The notes: generated from the letters alone by a model not told the origin. Shown: positions 35,152 through 48,030, counted from the stretch's first letter. The stretch: 64,000 bases of DNA from Solea solea (GCF_958295425.1 NC_081147.1:6655290-6719289); one strand, 5' to 3'. Numbers and translations: made by a program.

Positions 35152-37617
35152 GATCAGCCTTAGTCCCTGATACACATACGGAAAAATCAGACTCCTGGCT
35201 TAATCCCTTTAGGAATTATTACAAAAAACACACCCGAACGGCTGACCTTTGACCTTTCCAAAGGTTGCACAGGTCTGAAACTCGGCACCCTGGATTAGCC
35301 TTAGTCCCTGATACACATACGGAAAAATCAGACTCCTGGCTTAATGCCTTTAGGAATTATTACAAAAAACACACCCGAACGGCTGACCATTGACCTTTCC
35401 GAAGGTTGCACAGGTCTGAAACTCTGCACCCGGGATAAGCCTGAATCCCTGATACACATACGGAAAAATCAGACTCCTGGCTCAATGCCTTTAGGAATTA
35501 TTACAAGAAACACAACCGAACGGCTGACCTTTGACCTTTCCGAAGGTTGCACAGGACTGAAACTCGGCACCCTGGATCAGCCAGGAGTCCCTGATACACA
35601 TACGGAGAAATCAGCATCCGGGCTCATTGCCTTTAGGAATTATTGAAGAAAAGACAGTTTCCCACCTTTCTTACGTTTGAATTTTACAGACTGTGTTTTT
35701 GGCAGTTTTTTTTGGCCGTGGGAAAAAAGCCCAAAGTCCTGTGTCCAAAAACTGAAAATCAGGTCATGTCAGACTCTATACAGTCTTAGACCCTTTGGCC
35801 AGAGTGGAAGTTTTGGAGGAACTACATTTCTACAGGTCGCAGGAGTGTGAATATTTCATTTGTCGTTTGGGCTCCCAAGACGAGCGGAACGACGAGGGTA
35901 CATTAGTATATCTTATGAGATGTTAACTTTATTTGTGAGGTTTATGTTATGGGACAATAAAAAAATGAAAAAAATCAGAAAACAGCCATATCCCTGCTGA
36001 ATGCACACAAAAACAGAGACAAATAGAAAAACACATACAAACAGTGAAATCATTGCAAAATCAAACACTGAGGGTACCGAAGAATATCTTATAAGATTTT
36101 AACTTTATTGGTGAGGTTTATGTTATGGGACAGTAGAAAAATGAAAAAAAATCAGAAAACAGCCGTATTCCAGCTGAATGCGCACAAAAACAGACACAAA
36201 TAGAAAAACACATCCAAGCAGTGAAATCATTATAAATTCAAACACTGAGGGTATATAACTATATCTTATGAGATGTTAACTTTATTTGTGAGGTTTATGT
36301 TATGGGACAATAAAAAAATGAAAAAAATCAGAATACAGCCATATCCCTGCTGAATGCGCACAAAAAAACAGAGACAAATAGAAAAACACATACAAACAGT
36401 GAAATCATTGCAAAATCAAACACTGGAGGTATATAACTATATCTTATAAGATTTTAACTTCATTTGTGAGGTTTATGTTATGGGACAGTAGAAAAATGAA
36501 AAAAATCCGAAAACAGCCGTATCCCTGCTGAATGCGCTCAAAAACAGACACAAATAGAAAAACACATACAAACAGTGAAATCATAGCAAAATCAAACACT
36601 GGAGGTATATAACTATATCTTATAAGATTTTAACTTTATTTGTGAGGTTTGTGTTATGGGACAGTAGAAAAATTTAAAAAATCCGAAAACAGCCGTATCC
36701 CTGCTGAATGCGCACAAAAACAGACACAAATAGAAAAACACATCCAAACAGTGAAATCATTATAAATTCAAACACTGAGGTTACATCAATATACCTTATA
36801 AGATGTTAACTTCGTATTATAGGACAGTAGAAAAAAGATTAAAATACCCTCGATCAGCCTTAGTCCCTGATACACATAAGATTCCTGGCTCAATGCCTTT
36901 AGGAATTATTACAAAAAACACACCCGAACGGCTGACCTTTGACCTTTCCAAAAGTTGCACGGGTCTGAAACTCTGCACCCTGGATTAGCCTTAGTCCCTG
37001 ATACACATACGGAAAAATCAGACTCCTGGCTTAATGCCTTTAGGAATTATTACAAAAAACAAACCTGAACGGCTGACCATTGACCTTTCCGAAGGTTGCA
37101 CAGGTCTGAAACTCGGCACCCGGGATAAGCCTAAATCCCTGATACACATACGGAAAAATCAGACTCCTGGCTCAATGCCTTTAGGAATTATTACAAAAAA
37201 CACACCCGAACGGCTGACCTTTGACCTTTCCGAAGAGTGCACAGGTCTAAAACTTGGCACCCTGGATCAGCCAGGAGTCCCTGATACACATACGGAGAAA
37301 TCAGCATCCGGGCTCATTGCCTTCAGGAATTATTGAAGAAAAGACAGTTTCCCACCTTTCTTACGTTTGAATTTTACAGACTGTGTTTTTGGCAGTTTTT
37401 TTTGGCCAGGGGGAAAAAAGCCCAAAGTCCTGTGTCCAAAAACTGAAAATCAGGTCATGTCAGACTCTATACAGTCTTAGACCCTTTGGCCTGAGTGGAA
37501 GTTTTGGAGGAACTACATTTCTACAGGTCGCAGGAGTGTGAATATTTCATTTGTCGTTTGGGGTCCCAAGACGAGCGGAACGACGAGGGTACATTAGTAT
37601 GTCTTATTAGATGTTAA
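34537..37617 (+). repeat. Tandem duplication, second copy (3037-bp period)
   Basis: The second copy of 31500-34580. Similarity breaks down near 37630, where the sequence reads tatgtaatgggac and aaaaacgaaaaataatc. Confidence 0.9.
35152..36851 (+). repeat. Composite unit 14: C3, D 35615-35915, B5
   Basis: The copy of unit 12 within the duplication; run lengths are identical (463 and 937 bp). Confidence 0.9.
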
Positions 37618-39252
37618 CTTTATTTGTGAGGTTTATGTAATGGGACAGTAGAAAAACGAAAAATAATCAGAAAACAGCCGTATCCCTGCTGAATGCGCAC
37701 AAAAACAGAGACAAATAGAAAAACACATCCAAACAGTGAAATCATTGCAAAATCAAACACTGAGGGTACCGAAGAATATCTTATAAGATGTTAACTTTAT
37801 TTGTGAGGTTTATGTTATGGGACAGTAGAAAACTGAAAAAAAAAATCAGAAAACAGTCGTATTCCAGCTGAATGCGCACAAAACCAGACAAAAATAGAAA
37901 AACACATTCAAACAGTGAAATCATTGCAAAATCAAACACTGAAGGTATATAACTATATCTTATGAGATGTTAACTTTATTTGTGAGGTTTATGTTATGGG
38001 ACAATTAAAAAATGAAAAAAAATCAGAAAACAGCCATATCCCTGCTGAATGCGCACAAAAACAGAGACAAATAGAAAAACACATCCAAAGAGTGAAATCA
38101 TTGCAAAATCAAACACTGGAGGTATATAACTATATCTTATAAGATTTTAACTTTATTTGTGAGGTTTATGTTATGGGACAGTAGAAAAATGAAAAAAAAT
38201 CAGAAAACAGTCGTATTCCAGCTGAATTCGCACAAAACCAGACAAAAATAGAAAAACACATTCAAACAGTGAAATCATTGCAAAATCAAACACTGAAGGT
38301 ATATAACTATATCTTATGAGATGTTAACTTTATTTGTGAGGTTTATGTTATGGGACAATAAAAAAATGAAAAAAAATCAGAAAACAGCCATATCCCTGCT
38401 GAATGCGCACAAAAACAGAGACAAATAGAAAAACACATCCAAAGAGTGAAATCATTGCAAAATCAAACACTGGAGGTATATAACTATATCTTATAAGATT
38501 TTAACTTTATTTGTGAGGTTTATGTTATGGGACAGTAGAAAAATGAAAAAAAATCAGAAAACAGTCGTATTCCAGCTGAATTCGCACAAAACCAGACAAA
38601 AATAGAAAAACACATTCAAACAGTGAAATCATTGCAAAATCAAACACTGAAGGTATATAACTATATCTTATGAGATGTTAACTTTATTTGTGAGGTTTAT
38701 GTTATGGGACAATAAAAAAATGAAAAAAAATCAGAAAACAGCCATATCCCTGCTGAATGCGCACAAAAACAGAGACAAATAGAAAAACACATCCAAAGAG
38801 TGAAATCATTGCCAAATCAAACACTGGAGGTATGTAACTATATCTTATAAGATTTTAACTTTATTTGTGAGGTTTATGTTATGGGACATTAAAAAAATGA
38901 AAAAAATCAGAGAACAGCCGTATCCCTGCTGAATGCGCACAAAAACAGACACAAATAGAAAAACACATACAAACAGTGAAATCATTGCAAAATCAAACAC
39001 TGGAGGTATATAACTATATCTTATAAGATTTTAACTTTATTTTTGAGGTTTGTGTTATGGGACAGTAGAAAAATTAAAAAAATCCGAAAACAGCCGTATC
39101 CCTGCTGAATGCGCACAAAAACAGACACAAATAGAAAAACACATCCAAACAGTGAAATCATTATAAATTCAAACACTGAGGGTACATCAATATACCTTAT
39201 AAGATGTTAACTTCGTATTATAGGACAGTAGAAAAAAGATTAAAATACCCTC
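36852..39252 (+). repeat. Composite unit 15: C3 with 10-bp deletion, D 37305-37609, B9
   Basis: The C run and D copy unit 13, but the B run is expanded to 1644 bp, exactly eight monomers more than the minimum. Part of the B run is a dimeric higher-order repeat with a 354-bp period (gaattcgcac at 38224 and 38578). Confidence 0.9.
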
Positions 39253-41246
39253 GATCAGCCTTAGTCCCTGATACACATACGGAAAAATCAGACTCCTGGC
39301 TCAATGCCTTTAGGAATTATTACAAAAAACACACCCGAACGGCTGACCTTTGACCTTTCCGAAGGTTGCACAGTTCTGAAACTCAGCACCCTAGATCAGC
39401 CTTAGTCCCTGATACACATAAGGAAAAATTAGACTCCTGGCTCAATGCCTTTAGGAATTATTACAAAAAACACACCCGAACGGCTGACCTTTGACCTTTC
39501 CAAAAGTTGCACGGGTCTGAAACTCGGCACCCTGGATTAGCCTAAATCCCTGATACACATACGGAAAAATCAGACTCCTGGCTCAATGCCTTTAGGAATT
39601 ATTACAAAAAACACACCCGAACGGCTGACCTTTGACCTTTCCGAAGGTTGCACAGTTCTGAAACTCGGCACCCTAGATCAGCCTTAGTCCCTGATATACA
39701 TAAGGAAAAATTAGACTCCTGGCTCAATGCCTTTAGGAATTATTACAAAAAACACACCCGAACGGCTGACCTTTGACCTTTCCAAAAGTTGCACGGGTCT
39801 GAAACTCGGCACCCTGGATTAGCCTAAATCCCTGATACACATACGGAAAAATCAGACTCCTGGCTCAATGCCTTTAGGAATTATTACAAAAAACACACCT
39901 GAACGGCTGACCATTGACCTTTCCGAAGGTTGCACAGGTCTGAAACTCTGCACCCGGGTTAAGCCTGAATCCCTGATACACATACGGAAAAATCAGACTC
40001 CTGGCTCAATGCCTTTAGGAATTATTACAAGAAACACACCCGAACGGCTGACCTTTGACCTTTCCGAAGGTTGCACAGGTCTGAAACTCGGCACCCTGGA
40101 TCAGCCAGGAGTCCCTGATACACATACGGAGAAATCACCATCCGGGCTCATTGCCTCTAGGAATTATTGAAGAAAAGACAGTTTCCCACCTTTCTTACGT
40201 TTGAATTTTACAGACTGTGTTTTTGGCAGTTTTTTTTGGCCGTGGGAAAAAAGCCCAAAGTCCTGTGTCCAAAAACTGAAAATCAGGTCATGTCAGACTC
40301 TATACAGTCTTAGACCCTTTGGCCAGAGTGGAAGTTTTGGAGGAACTACATTTCTACAGGTCGCAGGAGTGTGAATATTTCATATGTCGTTTGGGGTCCC
40401 AAGACGAGCGGAACGACGAGGGTCCATTAGTGTGTCTTATAAGATGTTAACTTTATTTGTGGGGTTTATGTTATGGGACAGTAGAAAAATGAAAAAAATC
40501 AGAAAACAGCCGTATCCCTGCTGAATGCGCACAAAAACAGAGACAAATAGAAAAACACATCCAAACATTGAAATCATTGCAAAATCAAACACTGAAGGTA
40601 TATAACTATATCTTATAAGATGTTAACTTTATTTGTGAGGTTTATGTTATGGGACAGTAGAAAAATGAAAAGAAATCCGAAAACAGTCGTATTCCAGCTG
40701 AATGCGCACAAAACCAGACCAAAATAGAAAAACACATTCAAACAGTGAAATCATTGCAAAATCAAACACTGAAGGTATATAACTATATCTTATGAGATGT
40801 TAACTTTATTTGTGAGGTTTATGTGATGGGACAATAAAAAAATGAAAAAAATCCGAAAACAGCCGTATCCCTGCTGAATGCACACAAAAACAGAGACAAA
40901 TAGAAAAACACATCCAAACAGTGAAATCATTGCAAAATCAAACACTGAAGGTATATAACTATATCTTATAAGATTTTAACTTTATTTGTGAGGTTTATGT
41001 TATGTAACAGTAGAAAAATGAAAAAAATCCGAATACAGCCATATCCCTGTTGAATGGGCACAAAAACAGAGACAAATAGAAAAACACATACAAACAGTGA
41101 AATCATTGCAAAATCAACACTGGAGGTATATAACTATATCTTATAAGATTTTAACTTCATTAGTGAGGTTTATATTATAGGACAATAGAAAAAAGAAAAA
41201 AAATCCGAAAACAGCCTTACCTCAGCTGAATACGTCCAGTGAAAGT
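39253..41246 (+). repeat. Composite unit 16: C6, D 40139-40440, terminal B run
   Basis: The C run is 886 bp. D is the gtggg subtype with catatgtcg, ggggtcccaag and a variant start (caccatccggg). The B run fades into an A-like half monomer (gccttacctcagctgaat, about 41212-41231) before the core edge. Confidence 0.9.
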
Positions 41247-41892
41247 AAAATCATAAACTACTGATAAAAAATAAGGATTTTATACTTCATCAAAAAATGT
41301 TACCCTATTGTTTGTTGACCCTATATTCCTCCAAAACGTATACAGTAAAAGTACTCCATACTACTAGTATATGAAGTATAAGTGGTACTGAGTTCAGTGA
41401 AAGTGAAATCATACACTACTAATACAAATTATGGATTTTAAACTTCATCAAAAACGGATATTCACACAGGTCATACAAAACATCTAGCTTATGTTTGATT
41501 TGATGTAATTATTTTACATGTAATCACTATAATATGATAGGGTTACGGCTAGTTTTGATAAATTATTTAACCTTTTTCTTTTTCAGTACATTGTGACTGA
41601 TGTTGATGAGGTCGAGGTCTTCAGCGTCTGAGGCTGTGTCTTTGACAGTCAGGATGAATTGAGGCCCAAACAAAGTGAACCATTGTGTTTACCTGTAATT
41701 GCACCTGTGTAAACAAAACCAGACTTTTGTTTGGGTTCACGTAGAGGGCAAGTCTTTGAAGTCCCTCAAGATGCCTGTTTTTTTTTTTCACTCAAAGGAG
41801 TGAATGTGTGTATGAGCCTCTTTGTAGGTGTAGGTGCCTGTGTATCATGTCGATTTGAACTTGATGTGAGAACAAGAAGTGCCTGGAGTTGC

Positions 41893-41938
41893 ACATACAC
41901 ACAGACACACACACAGACACACACACACACACACACAT
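41893..41938. repeat. CA microsatellite (gamma)
   Basis: (AC)n with two or more acag interruptions; the beta partner has a purer tract. Frames across it are low-complexity. Confidence 0.95.
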
Positions 41939-42324
41939 TTATTCCTAAACCCACATTCACACCATACTATGATATCCTTAAAATACACCCACATCATTTT
42001 AGCTTCAGATATTGATTGAATAGTGTGTTATATGATAATGAAAAATGTTGATATTCCCTGACAGTGGAAAATAACTTCACCTACACCAAATTTTAAGCAA
42101 TTTGCATCAACACAGCCAAAGATATCCTCAAAAAAAAATCCAAAAGCACAAAGAATGCAGAGGATTAATCTGTAATGTTTTTATTACAAAAAATCTTGGA
42201 AGCGAACATTTCTGCCATGCATGCATGGTGAAACAAAGGGGCAGTTTATTTCAACTACTACTGTAGCTTTAAGATAATTATCGACCATCATCACACTCCA
42301 ACGCAACGTAGTTCCCCACTGCAG

Positions 42325-42491
42325 CAGCAGCGGATTAATATCCAAAACGTGAACAGGTTAGTGTCTGCTCAGCAGGTGGATGAACATGTAATGGAGTTGC
42401 AGCATCAGTCGCTGACCAAGGAATTACTGGGGAAGTTGGTGGTAGAGGGAGGCTATTGACATGTCACAGGAAGATGCTCAAAAATGTAGAG
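42325..42491 (+). pseudogene. Exon candidate 3, frameshifted copy (gamma)
   Basis: Compared with beta 14805-14955, a 16-bp insertion (ttggtggtagagggag) follows ctggggaag. The frame, open in beta through MSQEDAQKCR, here runs into a stop within a few codons (LLGKLVVEGGY then stop). The splice signals (ctgcag and gtaagt) remain. One of the two inverted copies of this exon is therefore disabled. Confidence 0.6.
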
Positions 42492-42720
42492 GTAAGTGAA
42501 ATTTTACATTATTATAATGAGCTAAACAGCAGGCCATTGCTAAAATGTGTTCGTTAATTACAGTAACTACGTCTTTTCACTCATTGAAAATACATACATA
42601 CACATGTATTTAAACACACACGCATTAATCGAAATATAGTTAATAATAATATATGCACATGTAAATGTTCCATGCTCTTTTTTTTCTTTTTCGCTTTGCT
42701 GTTTTTTGCGAAAGTTTAGT

Positions 42721-42961
42721 GTTTAAATGCAGTCAGTATCCTATCTCTGAGATGGTGTTGTCTGCGACGTTACACGGGAGCCAGACTTTCTGTCTGAACA
42801 GTTCCACTGTGAGAACCGATGTCCTCTCACCCGGACCCGCAGCTGCAAAGCTCCCGTTTTCGCGGAACCGCTTGCTGTGTTTCGGCTGCGTCTTCGGTTG
42901 TGAGGACTGTGGGTCACATTGCTGATCTGTTCAGAGAGCTTCGCTGGTGCTGCTGCTGCAG
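42721..42961 (+). promoter_or_regulatory. CpG-rich segment with splice donor, candidate first exon/promoter (gamma)
   Basis: The partner of 14335-14580. The 57-codon frame (42752-42925) and donor ctgcag|gtatcc are intact. It lies upstream of exons 45921-46079 and 46505-46597 on the same strand, so it could be the start of that gene, with LINE debris in the intron. The linkage is inference. Confidence 0.45.
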
Positions 42962-43344
42962 GTATCCTGTCTATTTAACAAGTAGGCTATACACTAAATC
43001 TATCCCTCTATTCTTAAAAATTAGGTCCACTCTGAATGTTGATACAGTGTGGGTGTTGTAATTATTATTTTTTTTTTATGACAGTCTTTTCCATTCTTAC
43101 AACGCACAGTTAACGTGACTGGATTCTGCTTCATCCGGGGAAAGAGGTTGACCCTCAGGCTTTGGACACCTACAGTATTTAGTTGATGACAAACTGTTTC
43201 CTTAACCCTCAGGCTTCATTATGATTCATTTCCACTGTGTTAGTGCATATGGCACACTTTCTTGTAAGAAGGTCTCTTGGCAAATTGGAATTCAAATAAA
43301 AACATTTTATTAATAGATCAATAGAACACTGAACATTGTTTTCA

Positions 43345-43430
43345 CCATACACTTGAGTATATGGCAGGAATGTTCACTCCCAAGAATTGTTGTCATAAAA
43401 GATTAATACTTTTGTCCTGCATCAGTCCTC
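43345..43430 (+). repeat. Diverged dispersed repeat, copy 1 (gamma)
   Basis: The mirror of 13872-13956. Its inverted relative within gamma is near 42130-42232, which contains ccatgcatgcatgg at 42215-42228. Confidence 0.55.
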
Positions 43431-43598
43431 CTCAAAACCACCAAATATTCAATTATTTCCATATTACAAATGTCCTCTTTTCAAATTAAGAGGGGAGGGA
43501 GTACATGTTTTATCTGATGCTACACAAAACTAACAATGCTTCAAAGTTAATATTGTGGGTAATCTTTGACATATTCAAGACTGATTAAAAAAAAAAAA

Positions 43599-43613
43599 AC
43601 CCTAACCCTAACC
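43599..43613. repeat. Short telomere-like tract (gamma only)
   Basis: ccctaaccctaaccc next to a poly-A run. The beta counterpart near 13684-13698 has tggctgggc and no telomeric pattern. The tract is a difference between the two palindrome arms, too short to call a telomere. Confidence 0.7.
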
Positions 43614-44481
43614 CACCCAACATTTGTCATGTCTGTTGCCAGTACAACCCATGAAACGCTAATTTGTACTTGTGAGGAAGTCACTGCAGCTCTGACCTTG
43701 TAACCTAAATATGTTTCTGCTTCAAAATCACTTTGTTTCATACATGAGGTTAATGTCTGGCAGATTATACCAATCTTAGCCAATCTTCATCAATCCTGAT
43801 TCCCATCTTTTTTTTTAATGTATTTTGTAGCATTTTTTTATATAGTCCCAATATAATTCTAATTGTGGTTTCTTTGTATGCGTTGATTATGATGATCTGG
43901 ATCACACTATTCACTTCTCAGGAGGGGTCCATCCTGATCTCTTTCATATAGTAGTCTCTAAGTTGCAGGAATCCACAGAATTCATGATTGATTATCTAAA
44001 TCCTTTTTTTCTGTCATATTTTGGAAACTCTCAAGCTGTCATCTTTCACCAAAACACACCATGCTGTGATTCCCTTGGTTGTCCACTGTTTAAATCCTAT
44101 ATCGTACCTAGTCGGTGTAAAATTGCTATCATATTCAATAAATTAGTGTCTTTCTGTATCTTATATTTTTTTATTATGCTGAACCATATTTTGTATGTGA
44201 ACATCGTGATTGTGTCTATTTGGTTTTGAATCTTCTTGTATGTTTCTTTATCCCCAATTATATTCTGTACTGCGTTTTCTCCAAACTCTTTTTCTATTTC
44301 ATTTCACTGTGTCTGGTTTGCACCAACCTACAATATATCTCAATTGGGCCGCATGGTAGTATTCCTTTAATTTTGGAAGTCTCATCCCTCCTTCTTCTTT
44401 TGGCAGCTGGAGAGTTTCCAGTCTTATCGTGGGTCTTTTGCCACCCCAACTAAACTTTGATATCATTTTATTCCAGCTCAT
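43614..44481 (-). pseudogene. Degenerate LINE ORF2 C-terminal fragment (gamma)
   Basis: The minus-strand partner of 12807-13700. The 60-codon opening (44299-44481) with LQLPKEEGGM is intact and the rest is riddled with stops. Small differences from beta include tgtactgcgtttt in place of tgtactgggtttt. Confidence 0.85.
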
Positions 44482-44484
44482 AAA

Positions 44485-44706
44485 TTGGGGTTTGGGGGAC
44501 CTCTACTGGTAGGGCTTGGAATAGGTATAAGGGTCAGAGTCAGCAAGTCGGCAGCACCCCCGCTTTACCCGCAGGCTGTAGCAGAGAGCCCCCCTTACAG
44601 CAACAACTTTGGCTCTTTCACTCCTGAATTCCCCGCTCCAGAGCCTGATGATGATCATGAAACACCTTTTGTAGAGGTAGAGAAAAAGAAAAGAAAAGCT
44701 TGTTAT
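44485..44706 (+). other. Open segment rich in Pro, Asp and Ser (gamma)
   Basis: The partner of 12601-12803, with a 6-bp in-frame deletion (GSFTPEF). It is followed by an AT tract. Not recognised. Confidence 0.3.
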
Positions 44707-44711
44707 AAAAT

Positions 44712-44742
44712 AAATATATATAAATATATATATATATTATAA
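44712..44742. repeat. AT microsatellite (gamma)
   Basis: An interrupted AT tract about 20 bp shorter than the beta copy. Confidence 0.85.
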
Positions 44743-44829
44743 AATGACGACAAACCCACACCATAGCTTCCCCCCAAACATTTATGACCTTCCCCAAAGT
44801 TTCATGCCCATGGCATCCAATCAAATTCT

Positions 44830-45309
44830 TTTAGAGCCCAACAAATTAAATTCTTGTTGAAAACTGACTTTGACATATTATGTTGTCAAGAACTGAGACT
44901 GAACACAAGTAAAGAGTAAAGGTATCCAGCATGTGGAACAAAGGTCTAAGTGTAATTTCTATTGGCGAAAGTAAAGCTGATGGTGGGATCTTTTTTCTAA
45001 AACTGGTGATGTCACTATTATTCGTAAAACGAATGATTTCCTAATTTAATTCCTTGTAGATTGCTCATGTTGGATTGTTTTTACAGAGGAGAAAAAATAC
45101 GAACGATACACGTGTACACCTCTCATGAGAGAACAAACATTTTTCAACTTTTTAAAAGACTTAAAGAACCGCTATTGGTCGGATACAAATTTATTTTCTG
45201 TGGCGACTTTAACACTGTCATCGATGTAAATGACAGCGTGAGCTCTAAAGTCTTGCAACTCAGCTCTGATGGTAATCGCTTGACTCAATTCAATTCTTAT
45301 GTAAACTAA
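44830..45309 (+). pseudogene. Degenerate LINE endonuclease fragment (gamma)
   Basis: The plus-strand partner of 11959-12438. DILCCQE starts at 44872 and GDFN at 45202, 330 bp apart and in one frame with intervening stops. Gamma reads VNDSVSS where beta reads VNDRVSS. Confidence 0.75.
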
Positions 45310-45920
45310 TTGTGATCTTAACAAGTCCTGGCAAATTAAAGTAGGCACAAGCACCATGACGTCCAATCTGAAGCAGCATCCTGCAATTTGTCTTCTTATG
45401 TCATAACTTTTTTTCAAAGGATGTATGTTACAGTATTTTAAATAAAATACACATAATGGAAATATATTGGTACAAAATCTGAAGGAATTTTTCATCATCT
45501 CCAGAAAAGAGCATATTTTGTATTTTAAATATGTATTTTTTTTAATACATGTATCAGAAATACTTCCCATCCCTGCTTAGAGACATTATGTGAAGGTTGA
45601 AAATTGTGTCGCTTTAAATAAAACCCATAACATGAGAAAATAAATTGAAGCACAATATATAATGATTATGTATAGAAAATGCACTCTGATTTTCGCAGTT
45701 GAAGCACAAGAATCTGGATCTTTACAAAACAAATGTTATCTATCCGCAATTCCTATGCTCCTATTCCAAATATGTTTGTGATTTAAACAGCATTTGTCTA
45801 GTGTAACATTAGTGATACTTTTGCAGTAGTATATTTATTGTGAGACACAATTATAAATTTTTCCCAAATCTGTCCATGCCTCATCCATCTCTTCCTCTCC
45901 CTTCTTGTCTTCCTCCTCAG
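45310..45920. other. AT-rich non-coding stretch (gamma)
   Basis: The equivalent of 11348-11958; no gene seen. The 132-codon minus-strand frame at 45172-45570 is antisense to the LINE endonuclease relic and lacks protein character. The direct match to window base 1 begins at 45598. Confidence 0.6.
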
Positions 45921-46079
45921 CACATGGAGAAGATCTCCATGCTGGCTTTCCATCCAGTTAAGATGCACAGCTGCTATGAGAAGGTGGTGAACCTGAGCCT
46001 TGAGGGTCTGCAGCAACAGTTTGAGCAGCCCGTCAGTCCGTCAGTGTTTGTCCAAAGGGCCCAGATCCCCATGAGAGAG
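45921..46079 (+). CDS. Unrecognised gene, exon candidate 1 (gamma copy)
   Basis: 159 bp, 53 codons, phase 0, with acceptor and donor as in alpha. A local rearrangement gives QFEQPVSPSVF in place of QFDVSSPSVF, a net gain of 3 bp, so the frame is kept. Keeping the frame through a length change hints at coding constraint, though one case is weak evidence. Confidence 0.6.
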
Positions 46080-46504
46080 GTGAAACCTCAACTACTGACT
46101 AACCAGTCTAATATAGGTTATTGGTTAACTGGTTAACACAATGGGAAGTTTCTATGAGAGCTAATCATTTTATTGACACTCATTTTATTTCTTGATCATT
46201 TTCCTACACTGTAGCTCCTGTTTGACTAGAGTTTGTCAAATAGTTGAATGATGAGGTTCTGACTGTGGCATTGATCAAGGACACAGTAGAACTAAAGGCG
46301 AACATTGTTTGGCGGTTTGATAACTAGGTGGACAGTTAAATAGATATAGTTGTCTACAGACATGCCACAATGCAGACTGTGGAACTGGGTGTAGTACATT
46401 ATCACATTATTTCATGGGATATTCCTATATGAGTCAGTTTGTCTGGTGTTACATGCATGTATGTCACAAAGTTAGGTACAAAACTACAAATTGTGTTTTA
46501 CTAG

Positions 46505-46597
46505 ATGTTTGAGCAGATCCTTCATCAGAGTCTCGAGTCTCAGGGTACAGAGGAGCTGTGTAAGATCATCCAGCACTGCCAGGACAGAGTCATTAAG
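46505..46597 (+). CDS. Unrecognised gene, exon candidate 2 (gamma copy)
   Basis: 31 codons, phase 0, ctag acceptor and gtaata donor, identical by eye to 905-997. No further exon is seen before the A array at 48572. Confidence 0.6.
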
Positions 46598-47540
46598 GTA
46601 ATACACAAAGAAAACAGGCTTGTGCATCAAATTCTAGCATAACATCTACATTAATATCTAATAATATTACACCTGGCATACTCCAGCCCTGGGAGTGAAA
46701 CTTTTGGTCTGGCCTTGTTTTAGTGTTAAGGAAAATTCAGGTTCAACTTTATCAATTTATTAATTTTTGAGCAAGAGTCCAGGATACCGGGGAATATCCC
46801 AGCTTAATCCCTTCTGTGCATCGTCCTCTGATATTTTCAAGCCTCAACTTGCCAGCTCCATGTTTATTTTTATTATATCAGAAAGTATGAGTGTGTGGAT
46901 GAGCTAACTCATGCTTTTGAAGCATGATGATGGTCGCCACAGCGGTCGTCTTCCAGATAGAGATTAGATAGAAAATAAAAACTCCAAACTCAAGGAATAA
47001 ACACTTGACTTTTTGCGAGAACAGGTGAACCTCACATAGTGTACCCTGAGACGTTATTGCTCTGGACCATAATCAAGTGGACTGATAAGAGATTACCGGC
47101 ATCTTGTGAAATGTGCCAGTACACAAATAAAAGTGTCGGTTCTGTGTACTGGACAGTACCGGGCCACTTCTAGTTAATAATTGTACTGTAGTGACAGTGA
47201 TGGTATTTTATGTACACTAAATGTCTCTTATGTGATCTTATTCTTTAACAAACAAGTGCACAATAAAAATTCACTGGGAATTCTAAACAGCACATTGCAA
47301 TTTATTCAATTATTATCGAAGTATTGATCAGTAATACAGTGAAAATGAGAGGAAATGTTTAAGGTGTGCGCCCCTAAATGTTCTGCTTGCTCTCCTAAAA
47401 CATTCAGTTATAGGGGGGGCTACTGTGCTCCTAGTAAAAAGTTAGTCTGGTGCCCTGCATACATTGTTCTAAAGGGTTTATGGTCTTAGTTCCTCTTCAG
47501 TAGAGCTGCATGTCCACAATGTAAATTTAATTTTACATTT

Positions 47541-47589
47541 AAATGCAGAGCTGTCAGTCCCACCGTGTGTGATTGACAGCTCTGCATTT
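47541..47589. repeat. Perfect hairpin, 16-bp arms (gamma)
   Basis: The third copy of the hairpin at 1941-1989, unchanged. Confidence 0.85.
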
Positions 47590-48030
47590 CATGTTTGCAA
47601 AGTTGCAGTTATAGGTGGATTTGTAGTGGACAAGCTATCAGTATCCATCCCTTCTCTTATAACTATGGTTGTTTCTGGTTTCAAAAACTAACATGGTGTT
47701 GCCCAAAATACTAAACTCCAACATTTAAACAGGGGAGTCTACCCATCAGTGGCAACCCAAATAGTTGACACTTCCCAACCTTATGAGAACCTGCCTCTCA
47801 AAATGGGTTATGGATTCTTATTTTATCTCTGACAAATGGAATGATGAGGAAGGCATGACAATATTATAGCTATATCATGACATGAGACAAGATATGATCT
47901 TAGAATTTTGATATTGTCATATCGTGATCGGGTATTTGTGATGAATTTTCCTGGTTTGAGAATTTTGGAGAAAATCAAGCTCAAAAGTCAAGATTTTGAC
48001 AATTACTTTGCAACAATTTGTGACTTTGCA

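Larger units (their letters stand above)
16051..41246 (+). repeat. Central composite satellite array, 16 C-D-B units
   Basis: All units share one orientation. Each starts with a truncated B-like leader (taggacagtagaaaaaagat...ccctcgatcagcc), followed by n tandem 141-bp C monomers, one D box of 300-305 bp, then m tandem 177-bp B monomers. C monomers carry gcctttaggaattattac, gaacggctgacc and gcacaggtctgaaactcggc. D starts catccgggctcatt and ends near tgtcttatta. B monomers carry aacagtgaaatcattgcaaa and gaggtttatgttatgggaca, which show kinship with family A. Total C monomers here are about 63 full copies. No gene lies in the array. Confidence 0.97.

Noticed and set aside
16111..41246. CENP-B box in the satellites
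   Set aside because: I looked for a TTCG....A..CGGG pattern in A, B, C and D consensus sequences. The nearest (gttcgggtgtg in complement of C) lacks the required spacing and the CGGG end.
42665..43061. Two overlapping 80-86-codon frames at the CpG-rich segment as full genes
   Set aside because: They overlap in different frames and extend into AT-rich flanks. Only the CpG-rich portion with its donor is worth keeping, as a candidate first exon.
43599..43613. A true interstitial telomere
   Set aside because: Only two and a half repeats beside a poly-A run; too short to claim fusion or telomere origin.
45172..45570. 132-codon minus-strand frame (and its mirror 11698-12096)
   Set aside because: It is antisense to the LINE endonuclease relic with GDFN and extends into AT-rich DNA. 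The sense strand explains the sequence.
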